NCBI RefSeq assembly: GCF_002014765.1
Contig: NZ_MUYT01000001.1
Span: 220,278-284,277 of the forward strand
DNA length: 64,000 nt
Reading direction: 5' to 3'
Source: Lwoffella lincolnii
GTDB lineage: Bacteria; Pseudomonadota; Gammaproteobacteria; Pseudomonadales; Moraxellaceae
In this document: piece by piece, positions 44,426 through 52,621 of the stretch
Position numbering within the stretch: position 1 is the stretch's first letter
How the letters are laid out: each line of letters starts with the position of its first letter
Notes under the pieces: model-generated
Database searches by the model: none
What the model was told of the DNA's origin: nothing
What the model saw: only the letters and a program-made list of their open reading frames with translations
Position numbers and translations under genes: made by a program

Positions 44426-44974
44426 ATGACCCAAACGACTGCTATATTCATTGCGTTTATCTTGTATGGTGTGCTTCCCATGGCAGGGGTTTTTTTGGGT
44501 TATAAAGGTTTCAAAAAACTCACCCAACCTAAAATGCTTGAGTATCATGCCATGCCCAAACTTGGGTACATTCCAGAAAAATCTTTACCCAGCGATGTAA
44601 AAATGACTTTAGATGCCATTAATGCCAAGGGTGAAAGGCTCAAATTGCTTTATGGCGATACCAACAATGACGGTAAAATAGATGACCATGATGCCGTCAC
44701 AGAAAGTTATGTGATGATAAAAAAACTGCTTGAAGAACATATCCCACAAGCGGTGTCAGATTATCGGCGTTTAAATGACTTGGGTGATGATAGAACCAAA
44801 ACCATCACCATTGCACAATCGGGTATCACAGGCAAACAGGCTTTATTAGACGTGCTAAATACCATTAATGCCCAATTTGATGACATGACCGATGCCATTT
44901 ATCATCAAGATGGGCAAAAGCTGTTGATAGCCAATCGTTATCTTAAGTCACGTTTTGATGAAGCACAACGGTAA
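44426..44974 (+). CDS. Membrane-anchored protein with an EF-hand-like loop (paralog A)
   Basis: Unrecognised. Seen: an N-terminal transmembrane segment (about residues 6-26, AIFIAFILYGVLPMAGVFLG), then a soluble, mostly helical domain. Residues 78-89, DTNNDGKIDDHD, fit a calcium-binding EF-hand/dockerin-type loop (D-x-N-x-D-G-x-I-D-x-x-D). Later blocks are KKLLEEHIPQAVSDYRRLND and a C-terminal LLIANRYLKSRFDEA. The next gene encodes a clear paralog that lacks this loop. In 182 aa there is no signal cleavage site, so the helical part is probably anchored; its side of the membrane is uncertain. An AAAGGT lies seven bases before the ATG. Confidence 0.72.
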   Translation: MTQTTAIFIAFILYGVLPMAGVFLGYKGFKKLTQPKMLEYHAMPKLGYIPEKSLPSDVKMTLDAINAKGERLKLLYGDTNNDGKIDDHDAVTESYVMIKKLLEEHIPQAVSDYRRLNDLGDDRTKTITIAQSGITGKQALLDVLNTINAQFDDMTDAIYHQDGQKLLIANRYLKSRFDEAQR

Positions 44975-45088
44975 GTCTTATGGTGTGATAGCCCTAAGTT
45001 AAGTTGATGTTATGTGATAAGTTGATGTTCAGTGATGTGATGAAGCGATGCGGTAAAATAAGCGATGTGGTAAATATGGGGGCAGATT

Positions 45089-45664
45089 ATGGGGGTAGTG
45101 CTTGGGATTGTGGCGGTATTGGGTGTGGGTGGTGCGTATGTGTTGCGTAAAGGTTGGTTTGCGTTTCATAAAGCGGTGGGAATCACGCCCGGAACGATGA
45201 TTTATGTGCCACCTGAGCAGTATCAGCCAGTGTTGTTGCATCTGCCACTTGATAAAAATCAGCTTATGGCGTTGCCAGTTACCATGCGACAAAGACTGGC
45301 TCAAATAGACCAAAAAGCTCAACGTTTACAATCTTATCATGATAAGCCATCTTTACATTACCCTGATGAGAGACGTTTTGTATTGGTGAGGCTGTTACAA
45401 AATGAGTTGCCACAGGCGATTGGTCATTATCACCGTTATCAACATGAGCGATTGTCTAAACATTCATTTGATGTGTCAAAGTTTGATGTAAACAAGGTTG
45501 ATGTAAAAAAAGTTGATATGCCCAAGGCAGATGATGAATCTTTGCAACTGCTTGAGCATATCATGATGAATGTTGAAAGTCGATTAGATGCTCTGCTTGA
45601 TGACCATGAATCAGACAGTTTACATGAACTCAATGTCATCAAACGCTACCTTGATATAAGGTGA
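45089..45664 (+). CDS. Membrane-anchored protein (paralog B)
   Basis: Unrecognised, but homologous to the preceding gene. Seen: an N-terminal transmembrane segment (about 2-20, VVLGIVAVLGVGGAYVL), LPVTMRQRLAQIDQKAQRLQ matching the LPSDVKMTLDAINAKGERLK of its neighbour, RLLQNELPQAIGHYHRYQHE matching KKLLEEHIPQAVSDYRRLND, and a C-terminal ELNVIKRYLDIR matching LLIANRYLKSR. In place of the EF-hand it has DKPSLHYPDE, and it carries a repetitive linker (FDVSKFDVNKVDVKKVD). 191 aa. It starts 114 bp after paralog A; the pair is probably co-transcribed. Confidence 0.72.
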   Translation: MGVVLGIVAVLGVGGAYVLRKGWFAFHKAVGITPGTMIYVPPEQYQPVLLHLPLDKNQLMALPVTMRQRLAQIDQKAQRLQSYHDKPSLHYPDERRFVLVRLLQNELPQAIGHYHRYQHERLSKHSFDVSKFDVNKVDVKKVDMPKADDESLQLLEHIMMNVESRLDALLDDHESDSLHELNVIKRYLDIR

Positions 45665-45744
45665 TTGGACATAAAATAATTAAAAAGTGGTCAGTGGTTT
45701 GCTGCCAGCCTGTCAAAACTCAACCTGTCAAAATCATTGATTGG

Positions 45745-46659
45745 CTAGCGACGATGCACATGCTTGCCACGGCGAGCTTTGAGTGGGTTTTTCTTGATGC
45801 GTTCAGTTTTGCGTTTTGCCATGCCATAAAGCCCTGTGCCTTGACGTGGGCGAAGATTGACCAACTCAATTAAAGAATGAATGTCTTTTTTATCCAATTC
45901 AATAAACCGCCCTGTTCTTAGTTCTTTGGGCAGATTGACTGTGCCATATTGGGTGCGTAATAGTCGTGATACCCTCAAGCCTTGTGATTCAAATAATCGT
46001 CTGACTTCACGGTTACGCCCTTCTTTTAACCGCACATGATACCAGCGGTTGACCCCTTCACCCCCCCCTTCGACAATGCTGTCAAATTGAGCCGGCCCAT
46101 CTTCTAGTTGCACGCCTTGTGTTAGGTTGCGTGCCATCTCTGGAGTAACTTCACCAAGTACTCGAACGGCGTATTCTCGCACCACTTCATTAGATGGGTG
46201 CATCAGCCGATGTGCCAACTCACCATCATTCGTAAACAGTAACAAGCCTGTGGAGTTGATGTCTAAGCGACCGACCATTACCCAACGGTCATTGGTAAGC
46301 TTGGGTAAGCGGTCAAAAACGGTGGGGCGACCTTCGGGGTCATGGGCAGAGCAAATTTCACCTTCGGGTTTGTAATATGCCAGCACTCGGCGGCGTTTTT
46401 CGTTTTCGCTTTTAAATTTAATGGGGCGGCCATCAACACGGATATCATCACCTTTGCCAACACGGTCGCCAATGCTGGCAATCACCCCATTGATAGACAC
46501 TCGCCCTGATTTGATGATGTCTTCCATCTGCCGTCTTGAGCCTAAGCCCAATCTTGCCAGTGTTTTTTGTAATTTTTCGGTATTGCCTGTGGCGATGCTG
46601 GCGGTGATACTGGCATGGCTGGTCTGTGTGGTATTGTCTGTGGTATTGTCGTGGGACAT
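45745..46659 (-). CDS. rluB: 23S rRNA pseudouridine synthase RluB
   Basis: Makes pseudouridine at position 2605 of 23S rRNA (E. coli numbering). Seen: an N-terminal S4 RNA-binding domain (KLQKTLARLGLGSRRQMEDI), the catalytic Asp in VGRLDINSTGLLLFTNDG, HVRLKEGRNREVRRLFES, and a C-terminal basic tail (KKNPLKARRGKHVHRR). The start at 46659 (MSHDNTT) is supported by GGAG five bases upstream; the frame runs 29 codons further. A run of eight G falls in the coding strand at 46068-46061 (EGGGEG), a possible slippage tract. Confidence 0.93.
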   Translation of the reverse strand: MSHDNTTDNTTQTSHASITASIATGNTEKLQKTLARLGLGSRRQMEDIIKSGRVSINGVIASIGDRVGKGDDIRVDGRPIKFKSENEKRRRVLAYYKPEGEICSAHDPEGRPTVFDRLPKLTNDRWVMVGRLDINSTGLLLFTNDGELAHRLMHPSNEVVREYAVRVLGEVTPEMARNLTQGVQLEDGPAQFDSIVEGGGEGVNRWYHVRLKEGRNREVRRLFESQGLRVSRLLRTQYGTVNLPKELRTGRFIELDKKDIHSLIELVNLRPRQGTGLYGMAKRKTERIKKNPLKARRGKHVHRR

Positions 46660-46946
46660 GGTGGCTCCAAATTTGGCGTTAGACATTTCACAATGTGTGC
46701 AGATGCCAAAGGATAGGTTTGGCTTGATTGGTGTTTCATCAAGCAAATCAAACAGTCAGAATAAACTAAAAATAAGAATAAACATAATCATAAAACTGCC
46801 ATTTTATAACAATCTTAAGCATTTTGATAGTTTTGATGGTTGGGTAAATGGCTTTTTGCAAGGTAATTGATTAAAATAGACCAGCAACCAGCGATTAGTC
46901 AGATGACAGACAATCATCAGTGTTTGAGTCTTTTTATGATGATGTT

Positions 46947-47040
46947 GGTTGAAAGTAATATAAGTAATCATGGTTGAAAGTAATCATGGTTTTGAAAGTA
47001 ATAATGGTTTTGAAAGTAATAATGGTTGGTTGAAAGTGAT
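46947..47040 (+). repeat. Imperfect 16-18 bp tandem repeats before cysS
   Basis: GGTTTTGAAAGTAATAAT is exact at 46988-47005 and 47006-47023, with shorter variants GGTTGAAAGTAATCAT at 46972-46987 and related sequence from 46947, and a decayed copy up to 47040. The array abuts the cysS start. Confidence 0.92.
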
Positions 47041-47044
47041 ATGA
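46970..47044 (+). CDS. Short repeat-encoding leader ORF overlapping the cysS start
   Basis: ATG at 46970 opens 24 codons that encode MVESNH, two copies of GFESNN and GWLKVI, ending TGA at 47042-47044. The last two bases of the cysS ATG (47041-47043) are the first two of this stop, an ATGA overlap that would couple translation. It contains no Cys codons, so it is not a classical cysteine attenuator. Whether it is translated is unknown; it may be a by-product of the tandem repeats. Confidence 0.35.
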   Translation: MVESNHGFESNNGFESNNGWLKVI

Positions 47045-48513
47045 GTGCAAGCCAAAATGACATGATGATAAATGATATGGTGATATACGATTCATTGATG
47101 GGTAAAAAACGCCCCTTTGTCCCTATACACGCTCCCAAAGTTGGCATGTATGTGTGTGGCATGACGGTGTATGATTATTGTCATATCGGACATGCACGGG
47201 TCATGGTTGCGTTTGATGTCATTGTTCGTTGGCTACGACATCGGGGTTATGATGTGACTTACGTGCGTAATATCACCGACATTGATGACAAAATCATTCA
47301 GCGTGCCAATGACAACAACGAGTCTATTCACGACTTGACCGCTCGCTTTATTACCGCCATGCACGAAGATGCTGATGCGTTGGGTTGTCAACGCCCTGAT
47401 AAAGAACCTAAAGCCACCGATTTTATTGATGACATGCAGGGCATGATAGCCACCTTAATGGATAGGCAGTTCGCTTATGTGGGTGATGATGGCGATGTGT
47501 ATTATGCCGTCAACCGCTTTGCTGATTATGGCAAACTGTCCAAACGTAAACTTGACGACATGCAGGCAGGTGAGCGAGTGGCAGTTGCTAAAAGCAAAAA
47601 AAGCCCATACGACTTTGTGTTATGGAAAGCCGCCAAAGTAGGTGAACCACAGTGGGCATCGCCTTGGGGAGCAGGTCGCCCTGGTTGGCACATTGAATGC
47701 TCTGCCATGAGTACGCAGTGTTTGGGCAATACTTTTGACATTCATGGTGGTGGACATGACCTGCAATTTCCGCATCATGAAAATGAAATTGCCCAATCTG
47801 AAGCTGCAACAGATTGCCATTATGCCAACACATGGATACATGTTGGTTTTATTAATGTAGATGGTGAAAAAATGAGCAAATCTTTGGGTAATTTTTTTAC
47901 CATTCGTGATGTGATTGGTAAGTATCACCCTGAAACGGTGCGTTATTTTATTTTATCCAGTCATTATCGCAGTCAGGTGAATTTTTCTGACACAGCCCTT
48001 GACGAAGCACACGCCAGCTTAAGCCGTTTATATCATGCGTTAAAATCGGCTGAGCAGTTTTTGGAGCATGAAATTGCACCCCACCTATCGGCAGATGCGT
48101 TGAGACAAACGGACTTTAAACAAACGGATAACAGGATAAGCCAATTTGAGTCGGCGATGAATGATGACTTTAATGTGCCAGCAGCATTGACCGTGCTTTT
48201 TGGCTTGGCCAAAGAGTTGAATGTCGCCATTAAAAATGAAGATAAAAACTTAGTCATGGATTTGTACGCCAAACTCAAATATCTGGCCATGCCTTTAAAT
48301 ATATTACAGTCATCGCCACAAGAATTTTTGCAAGCGTTGGTTGGTGGTGATGCTGGATTACGTGGCGAGCAAATCGAAGCGAAAATCCAACAACGTGCTG
48401 ATGCCAAAGCAAGCAAAAACTATGCTCAAGCTGATGCCATTCGTGCTGAACTTTTGGCTCAAGGCATTGAATTGGAAGATGGTAGACAAGGGACGACATG
48501 GAGAAGGATTTAA
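47041..48513 (+). CDS. cysS: Cysteinyl-tRNA synthetase
   Basis: Charges tRNA-Cys, class I. Seen: the HIGH motif in YDYCHIGHARVMVAFDVIVR, zinc-site Cys in MYVCGMTVYD and WHIECSAMSTQ with HGGGHDLQFPHHENE, and the KMSKS motif in GEKMSKSLGNFF. The C-terminal anticodon-binding part ends LEDGRQGTTWRR. Length is 491 aa from 47041. The start is uncertain: this ATG overlaps the stop of the leader ORF, ATGs at 47062 and 47077 follow, and none has a strong ribosome-binding site. A TTG at 47026 would extend it by five codons. Confidence 0.96.
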   Translation: MSASQNDMMINDMVIYDSLMGKKRPFVPIHAPKVGMYVCGMTVYDYCHIGHARVMVAFDVIVRWLRHRGYDVTYVRNITDIDDKIIQRANDNNESIHDLTARFITAMHEDADALGCQRPDKEPKATDFIDDMQGMIATLMDRQFAYVGDDGDVYYAVNRFADYGKLSKRKLDDMQAGERVAVAKSKKSPYDFVLWKAAKVGEPQWASPWGAGRPGWHIECSAMSTQCLGNTFDIHGGGHDLQFPHHENEIAQSEAATDCHYANTWIHVGFINVDGEKMSKSLGNFFTIRDVIGKYHPETVRYFILSSHYRSQVNFSDTALDEAHASLSRLYHALKSAEQFLEHEIAPHLSADALRQTDFKQTDNRISQFESAMNDDFNVPAALTVLFGLAKELNVAIKNEDKNLVMDLYAKLKYLAMPLNILQSSPQEFLQALVGGDAGLRGEQIEAKIQQRADAKASKNYAQADAIRAELLAQGIELEDGRQGTTWRRI

Positions 48514-48888
48514 TGGTCATGACATGATGAGTCTGGTTTGGTTGACTGATTGGGCTTGCTCAGATGTTTTTGTCAGCTTGCATAAAATCTATTTGCATAA
48601 ACGCCATGATTGGCATAATATATGCAGTTAATCTAAAAAATTATCTGGTGGTGTCAGTTGAACTTATTCATATTCGTACCAACAGTTTATACCAACAAAC
48701 GACATCAAAAGGCTGGGCAGGCAACTGTTCAGCCTTTTGTGGTTATGAGTTTCCCAAATTCTTAGTTTAAAGACTTAGTTTAAAAAGTTGATGGCTGATA
48801 AAATTAATGGCTTATAAAGCGAATCACGGTTATTAGTTATTTATTAGTTATTGAGTTAATTACAAGCAAATGACAGGTGTCTATTCTT
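48514..48888. other. Intergenic region between cysS and guaB
   Basis: 375 bp with no convincing gene. It holds a hairpin at 48707-48738, a 13-bp duplication CTTAGTTTAAAGA / CTTAGTTTAAAAA (48761-48786) and TTATTAGT repeats near 48829-48855. The guaB promoter should lie in the right half. Confidence 0.6.
48707..48738 (+). terminator. Hairpin terminator, probably of cysS
   Basis: AAAAGGCTG, 14-base loop, CAGCCTTTT. The T tail is short (four T, then GTGG). Confidence 0.55.
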
Positions 48889-50361
48889 ATGTTACGAATT
48901 GTCAATGAAGCATTAACCTTTGATGATGTTCTTTTATTACCTGCCTACTCTGAGGTATTACCAAAATCAGTGGATTTACGCACTCGCTTGACCAAAGGCA
49001 TTCAGCTTAATCTGCCCATCATCTCCGCTGCCATGGATACGGTTACCGAATCTAGCATGGCAATTACCATGGCACAACTGGGTGGCATGGGTATTTTGCA
49101 TAAAAACATGAGCATCGAAGAACAAGCCACTAAAGTGCGTCGAGTCAAGAAATTTGAAGCAGGTACGGTGGTTGATCCGATTACCGTTACCCCTGATGTC
49201 CGTGTTGGTGAGCTGTTACGGCTGACAAATGAGCATAACATCAGTGGTGTTCCTGTGGTCGAAGCAGGCAGTGATAAAGTGGTGGGCATCGTAACGCATA
49301 GAGATTTGCGATTTGAGACCAATCTTAATCAACCTGTTGCCAATGTCATGACACCAAAAGATAAACTGGTAACGGTCAAAGAGGGTGAAAATAACGAGAA
49401 CATCAAAAAACTCTTGCACGAACATCGCATTGAAAAAGTCGTGGTCATTGATGATGATTTTAATCTTAAAGGATTGATTACCGTCAATGATTTTGCCAAA
49501 GCAGAAAACAACCCTAATGCCTGTAAAGATGACAAAGGCAGGTTGCGTGTGGGGGCTGCTGTGGGGACGGGGGTAGACACGCAAGCACGCATTGAAGCTT
49601 TGGTGGCCAATGATGTGGACGTGATAGTGGTGGATACCGCTCACGGTCATTCTAAAGGCGTGATTGAGCGGGTCGCTTGGATTAAAAAACACTTCTCTCA
49701 CATTCAAGTCATCGGTGGCAACATTGCCACAGGTGATGCGGCACTTGCTTTGCGTGATGCTGGGGCAGATGCGGTCAAAGTGGGCATTGGGCCGGGGTCA
49801 ATTTGTACCACTCGCATCATTGCTGGCATTGGTGTGCCACAAATCTCTGCCATTGATGATGTTGCGACTGCTTTAAAAGACAGCATTCCATTGATTGCTG
49901 ATGGTGGTATTCGTTTCTCTGGTGATATGGCAAAAGCCATCGCTGCTGGGGCATCGTGTATCATGGTTGGCTCATTATTAGCTGGCACAGAAGAAGCCCC
50001 AGGAGAGGTTGAATTGTTCCAAGGTCGCTATTATAAAGCTTATCGTGGCATGGGCAGTTTGGGGGCAATGTCTGGTCAAAATGGCTCGTCAGATCGCTAT
50101 TTTCAAGATGCCAAAGACGGCGTGGAGAAGCTTGTGCCAGAGGGTATTGAAGGACGTGTGCCTTATAAAGGGCCAGTCAGTGGCATCATCAGCCAAATGG
50201 CAGGTGGCTTACGCTCATCGATGGGGTATACAGGCAGTGCCACCATTGAAGAGATGCGTAAAAACCCTAAGTTTGTGCGTGTGACGTCAGCAGGCATGAA
50301 AGAATCACATGTGCATGATGTGCAAATCACCAAAGAAGCCCCAAATTATCGCATTGGATAA
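48889..50361 (+). CDS. guaB: Inosine-5'-monophosphate dehydrogenase
   Basis: Oxidises IMP to XMP in guanine nucleotide synthesis. Seen: N-terminal EALTFDDVLLLPAYSEVLP, two CBS domains (about 95-205; DPITVTPDVRVGELLRL and VVGIVTHRDLRF), the catalytic loop with Cys306 in GPGSICTTRIIAG, and YRGMGSLGAMSGQNGSSDRY. 490 aa. I use the ATG at 48889, with AGGTG nine bases upstream; a GTG four codons earlier is also in frame. Confidence 0.98.
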   Translation: MLRIVNEALTFDDVLLLPAYSEVLPKSVDLRTRLTKGIQLNLPIISAAMDTVTESSMAITMAQLGGMGILHKNMSIEEQATKVRRVKKFEAGTVVDPITVTPDVRVGELLRLTNEHNISGVPVVEAGSDKVVGIVTHRDLRFETNLNQPVANVMTPKDKLVTVKEGENNENIKKLLHEHRIEKVVVIDDDFNLKGLITVNDFAKAENNPNACKDDKGRLRVGAAVGTGVDTQARIEALVANDVDVIVVDTAHGHSKGVIERVAWIKKHFSHIQVIGGNIATGDAALALRDAGADAVKVGIGPGSICTTRIIAGIGVPQISAIDDVATALKDSIPLIADGGIRFSGDMAKAIAAGASCIMVGSLLAGTEEAPGEVELFQGRYYKAYRGMGSLGAMSGQNGSSDRYFQDAKDGVEKLVPEGIEGRVPYKGPVSGIISQMAGGLRSSMGYTGSATIEEMRKNPKFVRVTSAGMKESHVHDVQITKEAPNYRIG

Positions 50362-50421
50362 TCTGGATAATGGCAAGTAAAAAAAGTAAAAACCAAACAT
50401 TTTGGCAAAAAGACGTTTATC

Positions 50422-50466
50422 CTAAGTAATAGAAAACTAAGTGGTAGAAAACTAAGCAGCAGGAGA
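50422..50466 (+). repeat. 15-bp tandem repeats containing the glmM ribosome-binding site
   Basis: CTAAGTAATAGAAAA (50422-50436), CTAAGTGGTAGAAAA (50437-50451) and a third, diverged copy CTAAGCAGCAGGAGA (50452-50466). The AGGAG used by glmM lies in the third copy. Confidence 0.85.
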
Positions 50467-50473
50467 TGGGCAG

Positions 50474-51892
50474 ATGAGTTATTTTGGCACTGATGGTATT
50501 CGTGGTCGCTTTGGTGTGTTTCCCATCACCCCTGATTTTGTGATGGCGTTAGGTTATGTGACAGGTCAAGTATTGGTTGAACAAAATGGTCATCATGACA
50601 ACCATGGTGATAAGCATGGCAATAAGATTCCCAGCGTGTTGATTGGTAAAGACACACGGCTATCAGGTTATGTGATAGAAGCGGCATTGCAAGCAGGATT
50701 TAATGCTGCTGGGGTGGATGTGTATATGCTAGGACCATTGCCCACACCTGCCATTGCCCATCTGACTCACAGCTTTCATGCTGATATTGGGGTGGTGATT
50801 TCTGCATCGCATAATTCGTTTGAAGACAATGGCATCAAGTTTTTTTCAAGTGAAGGAAAAAAGATATCTGATGACATGCAAGAGAACATCAATGCCAAAC
50901 TTGATGCCTTAATGCAACAACAAGCCCAGTTTTATACACAGTTGGGCTTGGCATCTTTGCCATCAGTATTTATCAGCACAGATGCCAAATCATTAGGAAA
51001 AAACCACCGCATTGACGATGCTAAAGGGCGTTATATCGAATATTGCAAAGGCACATTCCCTTATCAATTAAGCTTGGATAATTTGACCATTGTGGTGGAT
51101 TGTGCCAATGGCGCAGGGTATGGCGTTGCTCCCAGAGTATTCAGAGAGCTTGGGGCAAGGGTTGTTGCCATTCATCATGAGCCAAATGGCGTTAATATCA
51201 ACGCTGATTGTGGTTCAACTCACCCCAAAAGCCTACAAGAGCAAGTGCTGGCACACAAAGCAGATGTTGGTATCGCCTTAGATGGTGATGGCGACCGCAT
51301 CATCATGGTTGACCACACAGGATCGGTGGTAGATGGTGATGGCATCTTGTATGTTTTAGCACTTCAAGGTGATGACAAGCCTGATGGGGTGGTTGGTACA
51401 TTGATGACCAACATGGCATTGGCGGTGGCATTGGCAGAGCAGGGCATTGAGTTTATCCGTGCTAAGGTGGGTGATCGCTATGTATCACAAGAGCTTGAAG
51501 CACGTGGTTGGCAGTTGGGGGGAGAAAGCTCAGGGCATATTATTTGCTTGGATAAAAGCAGCACAGGAGATGCCTTGGTGGCTGCCTTACAAGTACTGGC
51601 ATTGATGGTGGCACAAGATAAATCACTGGCTCAGTTGCTAGAAGGCTTTAAACCATGGCCACAAATTTTGGTCAATGTTAGACCAGAACACATACAAGAC
51701 CCATATCAATCACCAACGTTAGTGAATCGATTTGATCAAGCAAATAAACAGTTGGCTGGGCGTGGTCGTCTGCTTATTCGCAAATCAGGTACAGAACCCA
51801 TCATTCGAGTGATGGTTGAATCTGATGATGAAATAGAATGCGATGTGCTGGCAAATGAGCTGGCAGAGTTGATTAAAACAGAACTGGCATGA
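50474..51892 (+). CDS. glmM: Phosphoglucosamine mutase
   Basis: Converts glucosamine-6-P to glucosamine-1-P for UDP-GlcNAc. Seen: FGTDGIRGRFG at the start, the phosphoserine loop ISASHNSFEDNG with Ser112, the metal-binding DGDGDR, the sugar-specificity GGESSGHII, and the phosphate-binding RKSGTEPIIRVM. Length 472 aa, slightly long because of a His/Asn/Gly-rich insert at about 39-50 (GHHDNHGDKHGN). AGGAG lies eight bases before the ATG. Confidence 0.97.
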   Translation: MSYFGTDGIRGRFGVFPITPDFVMALGYVTGQVLVEQNGHHDNHGDKHGNKIPSVLIGKDTRLSGYVIEAALQAGFNAAGVDVYMLGPLPTPAIAHLTHSFHADIGVVISASHNSFEDNGIKFFSSEGKKISDDMQENINAKLDALMQQQAQFYTQLGLASLPSVFISTDAKSLGKNHRIDDAKGRYIEYCKGTFPYQLSLDNLTIVVDCANGAGYGVAPRVFRELGARVVAIHHEPNGVNINADCGSTHPKSLQEQVLAHKADVGIALDGDGDRIIMVDHTGSVVDGDGILYVLALQGDDKPDGVVGTLMTNMALAVALAEQGIEFIRAKVGDRYVSQELEARGWQLGGESSGHIICLDKSSTGDALVAALQVLALMVAQDKSLAQLLEGFKPWPQILVNVRPEHIQDPYQSPTLVNRFDQANKQLAGRGRLLIRKSGTEPIIRVMVESDDEIECDVLANELAELIKTELA

Positions 51893-51940
51893 CACACATG
51901 CAGTACACACACCATAACACACATCACAATGAGGATGATA

Positions 51941-52606
51941 ATGACCATGGATTTTTCAGAACAACGCTTGTCTTACGAACAAGGACAACTTGATGAAACC
52001 AGCTTACCAAACGATGCCAAGGCATTGTTTGAAGGCTGGATAAAACACGCCATTGATGCCAAGGTTGCTGAGCCGTACGCCATGAGCCTAGCAACTTGTG
52101 GTACTGATGGCAAACCTGCAGTACGCATCGTGTTATTGCGTGAAATAAAACAGACAACAGATGGCTTTGCTTTGGTATTTTATACCAATTATGACAGTGC
52201 AAAGGGCATTGATTTGACCCAAAATCCCAATGCTGAAGCCTTGTTTTTTTGGCAAAGTCAAGAAAGGCAAGTACGTCTGTCTGGTCAAGTCAGTAAATTA
52301 GATGTCGATAAATCACAAAAGTATTTTCATAAACGCCCAATTGATAGCCAAATAGCCGCTTGGGTTAGCAACCCACAGAGCGGACAAGTCAGTAATAGAC
52401 AAGTCATGGAAGATAAATTTGAGCAATTAAAGCAACAACATGCAGATGATGATGTCATTGCCATGCCATCTTTTTGGGGTGGCTATCAATTAGATGTCAG
52501 CGAAGTTGAGTTTTGGCAAGGTCGAGCCAATCGAATGCACGACCGCATCGTTTATCGTAAAAAAGATAACGGACAAGGATATGATGTCCATCGTTTGTTG
52601 CCTTAA
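51941..52606 (+). CDS. pdxH: Pyridoxamine 5'-phosphate oxidase
   Basis: FMN enzyme that makes pyridoxal 5'-phosphate. Seen: EPYAMSLATCGTDGKPAVRIVLL (FMN site), FYTNYDSAKGIDL, RQVRLSGQV, the WVSNPQSG loop, and the C-terminal signature EVEFWQGRANRMHDRI. Family length is about 215 aa. The start at 51941 is chosen because GAGG lies six bases upstream; ATGs at 51929, 51935 and 51947 are also in frame. It follows glmM by 48 bp. Confidence 0.96.
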   Translation: MTMDFSEQRLSYEQGQLDETSLPNDAKALFEGWIKHAIDAKVAEPYAMSLATCGTDGKPAVRIVLLREIKQTTDGFALVFYTNYDSAKGIDLTQNPNAEALFFWQSQERQVRLSGQVSKLDVDKSQKYFHKRPIDSQIAAWVSNPQSGQVSNRQVMEDKFEQLKQQHADDDVIAMPSFWGGYQLDVSEVEFWQGRANRMHDRIVYRKKDNGQGYDVHRLLP

Positions 52607-52621
52607 AGTCATGGTGATGAG

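Noticed and set aside
46947..47040. Possible CRISPR array before cysS
   Set aside because: Units are 16-18 bp directly adjacent with no spacers; it is a simple tandem repeat.
46970..47044. Cysteine-sensing attenuator for cysS
   Set aside because: The leader has no Cys codons and no alternative terminator hairpin was seen; only translational coupling remains plausible.
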